Below are positions 14,659 through 22,966 of a stretch of 64,000 nucleotides of DNA, in pieces. The translations under genes and the position numbers were made by a program. The notes under the pieces were generated by a model. It saw nothing but the letters and a program-made list of their open reading frames with translations. It was not told the DNA's origin and made no database searches. Source of the stretch: Nannocystis sp. RBIL2 (GTDB lineage Bacteria > Myxococcota_A > Polyangia > Nannocystales > Nannocystaceae); the NCBI RefSeq assembly GCF_026626745.1, contig NZ_JAPNJW010000002.1:3620151-3684150 (forward strand), given 5' to 3'. Position 1 is the stretch's first letter. Every line of letters starts with the position of its first letter.

Positions 14659-16773
14659 TCAGCGGGGCCGCGTCTGCTCGCGGCGGGTCGTCAGGCGCCA
14701 GCGCAGGACCGACTCGATCAGCAGCAGCAGCGCGACCAGCAGCACCAGCGGGCGCCAGCGTGGGTAGCGGGCGGCGGCCACGACCTCGTCGCCTTCGATC
14801 TGCGGCCCCGCGACCGCCTGCAGCGTCGTGTCGCTCTCGGCCGGGTCTACCTGCACTGCGAAGCGCAGCGGCGGCTCGTCGTCGCCGCGCTCGACCGTGT
14901 AGTGGCCTGGCACCCACGTGTCTTTAAAAATAGCTTCGCCGTGGCCGTCGGGCACCGCGGCCAGGCGCTCCCCGCCGGGCGTGATCACCGTCGCGGGGCG
15001 GTCGCCGGGCAGCACTCGCGGCTCGCCGACCCGCAGCACCGCGCCGGCGGCGCCCTGCTGGCTGGCGTCGAGGTAGGCGACCAGGCGCTCGACGAGCGGG
15101 ACGAAACCTGGCCGAAGGGGCAGGTCGGACCAGTCGCGGTCGACCGAGGTGGTCAGCAGCGCGACGCGGCCGCGCCCGTGGGGGCGGGTGAGCAGCGCCG
15201 GGGCCCCGCTGGTGAAGCTGAGGGCGACGTCGACCGCGCGGGCGGCGTCGGGCTCGAGCAGGAACAGCCGGCGGGTACGGGCGCCGAGCAGGCCGAGGTC
15301 GTCGCCGAGGCCGCGCAGGGCCGGGTGGGCCAGGTTGGCCGGCGCGAGCCCCTCGGTGCGGTTCTCGGTGCGGCCCGGCGCGGTGCCGACGACCTGGGCC
15401 TCGCGCAGGCGCAGCGGCAGCAGCTCGCCCAGGCGGTCGTTGTAGGCGGCCGCCTCGACGCGCTCGCCGACGGTCACGAACAGACCGAGGCCTTCCTCCA
15501 CTCGCCGGGTCAGCGCCGCCGCCGCGTCGGGCGCGGGGGCGCGGACGTTGGCGAGCACCACCACGTCGACCCCGGCGAGCGGCCTCGGCTCGCGCAGACG
15601 GGCCTCGAGCTGGTCGGGCGCCAGCCCGTGGACCCGCAGGCGCCGGCCGGGCGCGGCGGCCAGCGCGGTGGCGAGGAAGAACACCTCGTCGTGGGCCCGC
15701 ATCTCGCTCGGGTCGCCGTTGACGAGCACGATGTCGAGCTCGTCCTCGCCGGCCAGCCAGAAGTGCCGCACCTCGTCGCCCGGCAGCGGATCGTCGGTGA
15801 GCTCGACCAGCGCCAGCGCGGCCGGACTCGGCCCGTCGCCGATCAGCGTGTGCGTGAACTCGACCCGCGCCTCCCCGCCGCGCGCGACCATCACGTCGGC
15901 GCGCGCGACCTCCTCGCCGCCGAGCTGCATGGCCACGGCCACGCGGCGCAGGTTGTCGGGCTCGGCGGGCCCGGGCGAGTGCCGGCGGACCACGCCCCAC
16001 ACCCGCACCGCCCGCGGATCGAGGTCGCGCGCCGGCTCCCAGCCGACTGAATCGAGGGACAGGTGCTCGGGGACAGGCGGCAACGCGTCGAGGCTGCCGA
16101 GCGCCGGCACCGGCAGGATCGGGACGTCGGGTCCCGCAGTCTCGGGCAGGCTGCCGAGGCCGCGCGCGGTCGGGTCGCCGATCGCGTAGACCGCCCGCCG
16201 CCGGCCCCCGTCGCCGCGCAGCAGCGCCGCCGCGACCGGCAGCCCGCTGTCGAGCGGCCACGCCCCGGCCCGTGGCGCGCCGCCGGCCAGCCACTCGCCG
16301 ATCGCCTCGCGCACGCGCCCGAGGTCGGCCGACAGCTCGAGCCGCGGTCCGGACGGATCGCTGGTGACGAGCCCGACCCGGCTGCCCGGCGGCAAGGCGT
16401 CGACCACCGCGGCGGCGGCGTCGGCGGCCCCGTCGAGGGCCCGCACACCGTCTGTCCTCAAGGACATGCTCAAAGAGCCATCCACGAGCAGGATCGCGTC
16501 GTGCGGCTCGCCCAGGACCGCCACGCGCGCCCGCCCCGAGCTGACCGGGCGCGCCAGCGCCAGCGCGAGGAGGGCCAGCGCGGCCAGGCGCAGCCCGAGC
16601 AGCAGGCGGTCGCGCAGGTGCCGGCGCATGGTCACGACCTCGTCGCCCGGGCGGACGAAGCGAAGCGCTGCGAAGGCGATCTTGCGCGGCTCCTCGCGCC
16701 CGCGCAGGTGCGCGACGAGCGGCGCGGCCAGGCCGAGCAGGCCGAGCAGCAGGAGCGGCGCCAGCAGGCTCAC
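14659..16773 (-). CDS. BatA-like membrane protein with von Willebrand A domain
   Basis: 704 residues, GTG start. Two N-terminal hydrophobic segments with the basic stretch between them (LLLLGLLGLAAPLVAHLRG, LLLGLRLAALALLALALA) match the BatA/aerotolerance N-terminal domain. A VWA domain follows with MIDAS DGSLSMS (Asp98, Ser100, Ser102). A large periplasmic region with a glutamine-amidotransferase-like fold (about 330-580) and a C-terminal membrane segment (about 670-690) complete it. It is last in an operon with DUF58 and MoxR genes. These systems are thought to act as metal- or stress-related chaperones at the membrane. The MIDAS region carries one copy of the window palindrome encoding MSLRT. 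Confidence 0.8.
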   Translation of the reverse strand: MSLLAPLLLLGLLGLAAPLVAHLRGREEPRKIAFAALRFVRPGDEVVTMRRHLRDRLLLGLRLAALALLALALARPVSSGRARVAVLGEPHDAILLVDGSLSMSLRTDGVRALDGAADAAAAVVDALPPGSRVGLVTSDPSGPRLELSADLGRVREAIGEWLAGGAPRAGAWPLDSGLPVAAALLRGDGGRRRAVYAIGDPTARGLGSLPETAGPDVPILPVPALGSLDALPPVPEHLSLDSVGWEPARDLDPRAVRVWGVVRRHSPGPAEPDNLRRVAVAMQLGGEEVARADVMVARGGEARVEFTHTLIGDGPSPAALALVELTDDPLPGDEVRHFWLAGEDELDIVLVNGDPSEMRAHDEVFFLATALAAAPGRRLRVHGLAPDQLEARLREPRPLAGVDVVVLANVRAPAPDAAAALTRRVEEGLGLFVTVGERVEAAAYNDRLGELLPLRLREAQVVGTAPGRTENRTEGLAPANLAHPALRGLGDDLGLLGARTRRLFLLEPDAARAVDVALSFTSGAPALLTRPHGRGRVALLTTSVDRDWSDLPLRPGFVPLVERLVAYLDASQQGAAGAVLRVGEPRVLPGDRPATVITPGGERLAAVPDGHGEAIFKDTWVPGHYTVERGDDEPPLRFAVQVDPAESDTTLQAVAGPQIEGDEVVAAARYPRWRPLVLLVALLLLIESVLRWRLTTRREQTRPR

Positions 16774-16840
16774 GTGCAGCCCTCCGTCGAGCGCCCCGGC
16801 CGCGCCTCGCGCATGTCCCCGAGGACAGGTGCGGAGAAGC

Positions 16841-17842
16841 TCACGTGCGCGCCTCCTCCGGCGCCGGCTCGCCCTGCAGCGCGCGCAGCAGCCCGAGGAA
16901 GGCGGCGGTCACGGGCGTGTCGGTGACCACGCGGTGGCAGACCAGCCCGCGCCCGAGGCAACCGCCTTGGAACGCCGCCAGATAAGAGCCCAGGCGCTGC
17001 AGGTAAGCCGCGCGCAGGCTGGCGCCGAGGCCCTCGACCTCCGGGCGGACCCCGCGGACGTCCTCGAGGCGCAGCAGCTCGCGCCCCGACCACGGGAACT
17101 CGAGCTCGTCGCGGTGCAGCACCTGCAGCAGCACGACCGCGTGGCCGCGCCCGGCCAGCGCCGCCAGCTCGTCGAGCAGGCCGGCCTCGGCCGCGGGCAG
17201 GCCTGTCTCTTCCGACATGTCCCCGGGGACCTGTCCCTCGGCGCATGGGTCGAGGAAGTCGGACACCAGCACGACCAGGCTGCGCCGCGCCAGCTGCGGC
17301 CCGACGGCGCCGACCAGGCGCGGCCACGGGCAGATGCCCGCCGGCGGGCGGGCCAGCGCCTCGGCCAGCGCCAGGAGCCGCCGCGCCCCACCTTGCGGCC
17401 GCGCCTGCTGCAGCTCGACGCCGCCGGCCCCGCCGCTGGCGAGCCCGAGCCGGTCGCCCTGGCGCGCCGCCAGGCTGGCCAGCCCGGCCACCAGCGCCGC
17501 CGCGTAGGTCGACTTGCGCTCGATACCTGTCCCGTAGGACATGCCCCCGGAGCCATCCAGCAAGAACACCGCCGACAGCACGTCCTCGGCGTCGTGCTGG
17601 CGCAGCACGAAGCGGTCGTCGCGGGCCGCGGCGCGCCAGTCGAGCCGGCGCAGGTCGTCGCCGGGGACGTACGGCCGGTGCCCGCGGAACACGTCGCCGG
17701 CGCCCGCCCGGGCCGCCAGGTGCCGCCCCGGTCGCCCGCCCCACACGGCCTGGCCGACCCGCAGCACCCGCCCGCGCAGCAGCTCGCGCAGCTCGGGCGG
17801 CAGCACGGCGGCGAGGGCGGTGTCCGGATCGGCGGAGGTCAT
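16841..17842 (-). CDS. DUF58 protein
   Basis: 333 residues. The central signature GDDLRRLDWRAAAR (about residues 61-74) and the following VWA-like strand LLDGSGGMSYG (94-104) define DUF58, partner of MoxR ATPases. Between about 205 and 220 the sequence CAEGQVPGDMSEETG is encoded by stacked window palindromes; this looks like an insertion in an otherwise conserved region. Operon order here is moxR, DUF58, batA-like; spacing is 248 bp and 67 bp, both gaps holding palindromes. Confidence 0.85.
   Translation of the reverse strand: MTSADPDTALAAVLPPELRELLRGRVLRVGQAVWGGRPGRHLAARAGAGDVFRGHRPYVPGDDLRRLDWRAAARDDRFVLRQHDAEDVLSAVFLLDGSGGMSYGTGIERKSTYAAALVAGLASLAARQGDRLGLASGGAGGVELQQARPQGGARRLLALAEALARPPAGICPWPRLVGAVGPQLARRSLVVLVSDFLDPCAEGQVPGDMSEETGLPAAEAGLLDELAALAGRGHAVVLLQVLHRDELEFPWSGRELLRLEDVRGVRPEVEGLGASLRAAYLQRLGSYLAAFQGGCLGRGLVCHRVVTDTPVTAAFLGLLRALQGEPAPEEART
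17215..17238. repeat. Palindrome pair inside the DUF58 gene
   Basis: ACATGTCCCCGGGGACCTGTCC sits within the DUF58 coding sequence and reads in frame. A second in-gene copy is at 17526-17543, encoding part of GGMSYGTG. Confidence 0.75.
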
Positions 17843-17954
17843 GGCGAGCCCGTCAGGCGGAGTGAAAAGCGGCTTTGAAGGACATATTGAAATGAGGCCG
17901 CGGGCCGCGGGCCGTCACGGTGAGGCAGCGCCGCGAGTCGCCCGGGCGGCGCTC

Positions 17955-18020
17955 ACACGATGCTGTCCTCCAGGACATGGCGCGCGGAACATGTCCCGAC
18001 TCACCTGTACCGATGGCCAT
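17955..18020. repeat. Palindrome cluster between DUF58 and MoxR genes
   Basis: Contains TGTCCTCCAGGACATG, then AACATGTCCC and ACCTGTACCGATGGCCATG. A TTTAAAAAG patch follows near 18053. The 248-bp gap it occupies is long for an operon. Confidence 0.7.
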
Positions 18021-18090
18021 GCCGCCCCAGCCCGGCGCCGAGCTCACATCATTTAAAAAGGGATCTGGCCGCGAGGACATGGCGAAACGT

Positions 18091-19101
<1,011 letters not shown>

Positions 19102-19110
19102 GGGGCGCGG

Positions 19111-19116
19111 AGTATA
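19111..19116 (-). promoter_or_regulatory. -10 element TATACT, 9 nt before GTG
   Basis: TATACT on the minus strand ends nine bases before the moxR-type GTG, with no Shine-Dalgarno: leaderless layout. Confidence 0.5.
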
Positions 19117-19121
19117 GCGCG

Positions 19122-20021
19122 TCAGCGCGGGGCCACCGGCCGCTTCGTCGCGCGCCGGGCCGCGAACAGCTCGTGCGCGCTGGTGACGGTGGCGGCGCGC
19201 TGCACCCAGCGCAACAGCTGGGCCCGCTGCCTGCAGTCGGTGATCGTGCGCCGCTGCGTCGCGGTCAGGGCGATCGATCGCGCCTCGAGGATGGCGAGCA
19301 GCGCCTTGTGCAGCCCGGCCAGCTCGCCGTCCGTCTTCGCCTGTCGCGCCTCGCGGCGGGCCCGATGCAGCGGGGCCATGAGCTGGCCGAAGATCGAGCG
19401 CCGGTAGAGGTACACGAAGGGGCGGAGCAGTTCTTCGTCGCTCAGGGGCTGCATGGCGTCGACTCCGAGTTCGGCGCGCGCGGCGGCGCCGAGAAAGACA
19501 CGGACGAGATCAGTGTAAAGAGGGCGACGCGCGCTGTCGAGCATCGTCACGCCAGCGAGCGCGGCGCGGCCGATAGCGACCGCTCGCGGACCGCGGCCGT
19601 GGGCCACCACCGACAGGACCGCGAGCTCCGGGCGACGCCGGGCCTCGCAGGCGCGGGTGACTTGCGGGATCTGTTCCGGCCCGAGCACGTCGGGCACCAG
19701 CACCCAGCGGCCGTCGCCCATGTCGATCGGTCGACTGCACCAGCGAGCCACCGCCGGCTGGGTCGTCAGCACCAGGAGGCGCACCGGGCACTGCAGCCGC
19801 CGGCGCAGCGACGCCAGGTAGACCGGCCAGACCCAGCGCTTGGCGGGATCGCGTCGCAGCTGCGCCTCGACCACGATCGCCAGCGCGGGCCGACCGCCCT
19901 TGCCGGTCAGCGCCAGCACCAGGTCGGCGCGCACCTCGGCTGGATCGATCTCCGCGAACTCGCCCTCGACCACCTGCGCCGCGGCGAATCGCGGCAACGG
20001 CGCCGCGCAACCCTCACGCAA
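19122..20021 (-). CDS. PD-(D/E)XK-like protein of myxobacterial type, 5' end possibly frameshifted
   Basis: 299 residues from a TTG at 20021. The core ADLVLALTGKGGRPALAIVVEAQL, then KRWVWPVYLASLRRRL and VLVPDVLGPEQIPQVT, resembles a family of PD-(D/E)XK-type proteins common in myxobacteria and actinomycetes. The family normally starts about 20 residues earlier with a Ser-Leu-x-His-type helix. Here such residues (MPSLPH) are encoded from an ATG at 20088 in one frame and the following TVLLELLRRAPPLVATLL in another, so one base appears lost or gained near 20068-20075. The gene may be a pseudogene or the sequence may contain an error. The palindrome CGACCTG-GA-CAGGTCG (20091-20106) precedes that ATG. 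Confidence 0.6.
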   Translation of the reverse strand: MREGCAAPLPRFAAAQVVEGEFAEIDPAEVRADLVLALTGKGGRPALAIVVEAQLRRDPAKRWVWPVYLASLRRRLQCPVRLLVLTTQPAVARWCSRPIDMGDGRWVLVPDVLGPEQIPQVTRACEARRRPELAVLSVVAHGRGPRAVAIGRAALAGVTMLDSARRPLYTDLVRVFLGAAARAELGVDAMQPLSDEELLRPFVYLYRRSIFGQLMAPLHRARREARQAKTDGELAGLHKALLAILEARSIALTATQRRTITDCRQRAQLLRWVQRAATVTSAHELFAARRATKRPVAPR

Positions 20022-20279
20022 CAGCGTGGCGACGAGAGGCGGCGCGCGGCGCAGCAGCTCGAGCAGGACGGTGCGGGAGCGAGGGCATGCCGACCTGGAC
20101 AGGTCGGTCGGCGCGACGTCGGTTTTGCACGCGCCGGCGGTGAGTCAGCGCACTGCCCTCACCTGCACCGGCGGACATGGCTCGAAAGACAGCCGTCAGC
20201 CTGTCGGCTCGGCGACGACTTCGGCTAAAACCCGTGGACGGGGCGACCGCGAATTTCCCGCCCCGCACGGAGAGTGGCG

Positions 20280-21452
20280 ATGGCGAGCTTCAACGAGATC
20301 TTGAGCCAGGTGAAGCGCCAGGTCCGCGAGGTGTCGGTCGAGGACACCCGGGCCCGCGTGCACGGGGCGGGCGGCGAGCCGCCGCCGGTGCTCGTCGACA
20401 TCCGCGAGCGCGACGAGTACGAGCAGGGCTTCATCGGCAAGGCCGAGTGGATCCCGCGCGGCTTCCTCGAGCTGAAGATCGAAGACCTGGTGCCCGACCG
20501 CAACCGCGAGGTCATCCTCTACTGCGCCGGCGGCACGCGCTCGGCGCTGGCGGCCCGCTCGCTGCAGGAGCTCGGCTACGAGCGGGTCTCCTCGATGGCC
20601 GGGGGCTTCCGCGCGTGGAAGCAGGCCGGCCACGCCTTCGACCGCCCGCGCAACCTCTCTGCCGAGCAGGTCAAGCGCTACAGCCGGCACATCATGCTGC
20701 CGGAGGTGGGCGAGGTCGGCCAGGGCAAGCTGCTCGACGCCAAGGTGCTGTGCCTCGGCGCCGGCGGGCTCGGCTCGCCGTCCAGCCTCTACCTCGCCGC
20801 TGCCGGCGTCGGCACCATCGGCATGGTCGACGACGACCTCGTCGACGAGAGCAACCTGCAGCGCCAGATCCTCCACAACATGGAGCGCCTCGGCCTGCCC
20901 AAGGTCGAGAGTGCCCGCAAGACGCTCCAGGCGCTGAACCCCGACGTCAAGGTCATCGCCCACCAGACCCGGCTCACCTCCGAGAACGTGCTCGACATCA
21001 TCGGCGGCTACGACCTCATCGTCGACGGCGCGGACAACTTCCCGACCCGCTACCTCCTCAACGACGCCGCCCTCAAGCTCGGCAAGCCGGTCGTGCACGC
21101 CTCGATCTTCCGCTTCGAGGGCCAGCTGACCACCTTCCTGCCCCACGAGGGCCCCTGCTACCGCTGCCTCTACCCCGACCCGCCCCCGCCCGGCATGGCG
21201 CCGTCGTGCCAGGAGGCCGGCGTCCTCGGCGTGCTGCCCGGCATCGTCGGCACCCTGCAGGCCAACGAGGCGCTCAAGATCATCCTCGGCGTCGGCCAGA
21301 CCCTGTCCGGCCGCCTGCTCGTGTTCGACGCCCTCGGCACCAAGTGGCGCACGCTCAAGCTGCGCAAGGACCCGGAGTGCCGGGTCTGCTCGAAGAAGCC
21401 CGAGGAGATCGAGCTGATCGACTACGAGGCGTTCTGCTCGATCGCCGGCTGA
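20280..21452 (+). CDS. Rhodanese-MoeB/ThiF fusion (molybdopterin or thiamine sulfur-carrier adenylyltransferase)
   Basis: 390 residues. An N-terminal rhodanese domain (about 1-115, active-site loop CAGGTRS) is joined to a MoeB/ThiF adenylyltransferase (about 120-390) with the nucleotide-binding loop GAGGLGSPSSLYLAAAG, the Asp of VDDDLVDESNLQRQ, a Cys in SCQEAGVLG, and Zn ligands CYRC and CRVC. It adenylates a ubiquitin-like carrier (MoaD, ThiS or CysO) and supplies sulfur from its own rhodanese part. The order is the reverse of eukaryotic MOCS3, where the rhodanese is C-terminal. I chose the ATG at 20280 after GGAGAG over the GTG six bases earlier. Confidence 0.88.
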   Translation: MASFNEILSQVKRQVREVSVEDTRARVHGAGGEPPPVLVDIRERDEYEQGFIGKAEWIPRGFLELKIEDLVPDRNREVILYCAGGTRSALAARSLQELGYERVSSMAGGFRAWKQAGHAFDRPRNLSAEQVKRYSRHIMLPEVGEVGQGKLLDAKVLCLGAGGLGSPSSLYLAAAGVGTIGMVDDDLVDESNLQRQILHNMERLGLPKVESARKTLQALNPDVKVIAHQTRLTSENVLDIIGGYDLIVDGADNFPTRYLLNDAALKLGKPVVHASIFRFEGQLTTFLPHEGPCYRCLYPDPPPPGMAPSCQEAGVLGVLPGIVGTLQANEALKIILGVGQTLSGRLLVFDALGTKWRTLKLRKDPECRVCSKKPEEIELIDYEAFCSIAG

Positions 21453-21473
21453 GCCCGGCGCACCTGCTCGTGG

Positions 21474-21538
21474 GGGCATGTCCGCTCGGACATGCCCCTT
21501 CGCACATGCACGAGTGAACATGCCTGTTGGGGCATGTC
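21474..21538. repeat. Palindrome cluster between convergent genes
   Basis: GGGGCATGTCC-GCTC-GGACATGCCCC (21474-21499) is a perfect hairpin; half sites ACATGC, GAACATGCC and GGGGCATGTC follow. It separates the rhodanese-MoeB gene from nagZ. Confidence 0.85.
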
Positions 21539-21654
21539 ACGGCCGGCCTTGCCGAGGCGAGACGGCGTCGGGGCCGAGACGGAATCGGAACGGCGCCGCG
21601 ACTTTCGCAGAGAAGATCGCGTCGGGCGACGGAGAGCCGCAGCTCGCCTCGTTC

Positions 21655-22788
21655 CTAGCGGTCTTCCTTGATCCGCCGCGCCAGCGCCTCGTGCTCCTCG
21701 TACGGCGGCCCGAGCACCTCTGGCTCGGGCGTGCGCAGGGCCTCGGGCGCCGCGAACAGGTCGGCCACCAGGCCGGGCGCCGCCTTCGGCTTCGGCGGAC
21801 CGAGCACGCGGTCGCGGTGGCGCGGCGCGTACTGCTGCTTGAGCGCCACCACCCGCCGCAGGGCCGTCTCGAGCAGCGTGTCGGGCAGGTGCTCGAGCAG
21901 GCGCAGCGACTCGTCGCGGAGGTCGGCCTTGCTGCACACCAGCAGCGCGTCGAGCCCGGCCTCCAGGCTCCAGCGCACCCGCTGCTCCGGCGTGAAGTGG
22001 TCGGCGACCGCCTTCATCTCGAGGTCGTCGCTGAAGACCACCCCGTCGTAGGCCAGCTCGCCGCGCAGCAGTTGCATTACCGGCGGCGACAGCGTCGCCG
22101 GGCGCTTGCGGTCGAGCGCCTCGAACAGCACGTGGGCCGACATGACGCTTGCCACGCCGGCCCGCGCCGCCGCGGCGAACGGCACCAGCTCGATCTCCCG
22201 CAGCCGATCGAGATCGTGCGGCAGCCTGGGCAGTTCGAGGTGGCTGTCGGAGCGGGTGTCGCCGTGGCCGGGGAAGTGCTTGGCGCACGCCGCCACCCCG
22301 GCCGCCTGCATCGCGGTGATGAAGGCCGCGGCGTGGCGGGCCACCCGACCCGCCTGGGACGCGAAGCTGCGATCGCCGATCACCGGGTTGGCCGGGTTGG
22401 TGTCGACGTCGACCACCGGCGCGAAGTCGAGGCCGATCCCCAGGTCGGACAGCTCACGCGCCAGCGCCTCGGCCACCGCCCCCGTGGTCGTCGGCTCGTC
22501 GCGGCGGCCGAGCGCCCGCATCGGCGGCCAGACCGTCCAGGGCGCCTTGAGGCGCTGAACGCGCCCTCCTTCTTGATCGATCGCCACCAGCAGCGGCACG
22601 TCCGGCGGCGCCGCCTCGTGGAGCGCACGCACCAGCCCGCGCAGCTGCGCCGGGCCTTCGATGTTGCGACCGAAGAGGATCACGCCGCCGATCCGGCCTT
22701 GACCGAGCAGGCGGGCGAGGTCCGGCGGGACCGAGGTCCCCTCGAAGCCGACGAACAAGAGCTGACCGGGCTGCCACCACGACGCCAT
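21655..22788 (-). CDS. nagZ: Beta-N-acetylhexosaminidase (NagZ type, GH3)
   Basis: 377 residues from MASWWQPGQLL (22788). GH3 hallmarks: IDQEGGRVQRL, KHFPGHGDTRSDSH (about 165-180, the NagZ loop with the His that acts as acid/base) and the nucleophile Asp in FSDDLEMKAV (about residue 250). It releases N-acetylglucosamine from muropeptides during peptidoglycan recycling in the cytoplasm; no signal peptide is present, as expected. The reading frame extends far upstream but no plausible start exists there. A TACCCT box lies seven bases before the ATG. Confidence 0.93.
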   Translation of the reverse strand: MASWWQPGQLLFVGFEGTSVPPDLARLLGQGRIGGVILFGRNIEGPAQLRGLVRALHEAAPPDVPLLVAIDQEGGRVQRLKAPWTVWPPMRALGRRDEPTTTGAVAEALARELSDLGIGLDFAPVVDVDTNPANPVIGDRSFASQAGRVARHAAAFITAMQAAGVAACAKHFPGHGDTRSDSHLELPRLPHDLDRLREIELVPFAAAARAGVASVMSAHVLFEALDRKRPATLSPPVMQLLRGELAYDGVVFSDDLEMKAVADHFTPEQRVRWSLEAGLDALLVCSKADLRDESLRLLEHLPDTLLETALRRVVALKQQYAPRHRDRVLGPPKPKAAPGLVADLFAAPEALRTPEPEVLGPPYEEHEALARRIKEDR

Positions 22789-22795
22789 CGCCGCG

Positions 22796-22801
22796 AGGGT
22801 A
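22796..22801 (-). promoter_or_regulatory. -10-like TACCCT, 7 nt before ATG
   Basis: Minus-strand TACCCT ends seven bases before the nagZ ATG; no Shine-Dalgarno between. Confidence 0.4.
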
Positions 22802-22923
22802 CGAGGCCGGGGCGCGCGCCGCAAATTGGCCGCCGGCCCCGAAAGGGCCGCACGACGATCGACGAGACTCCAGCCGCGAGTGACTTGTTCCCGAGTTTCG
22901 TGCGACCTGGCGGGCCCCACTGG

Positions 22924-22952
22924 TTGACGCACCACCGCCTGGTTGTTAGCGT
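22924..22952 (+). promoter_or_regulatory. Candidate sigma-70 promoter
   Basis: TTGACG (22924-22929) and TAGCGT (22947-22952) with 17-bp spacing lie directly ahead of the TIGR04551-type gene; the -10 is poor. Confidence 0.35.
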
Positions 22953-22966
22953 CCGGCGCCTCGCCG

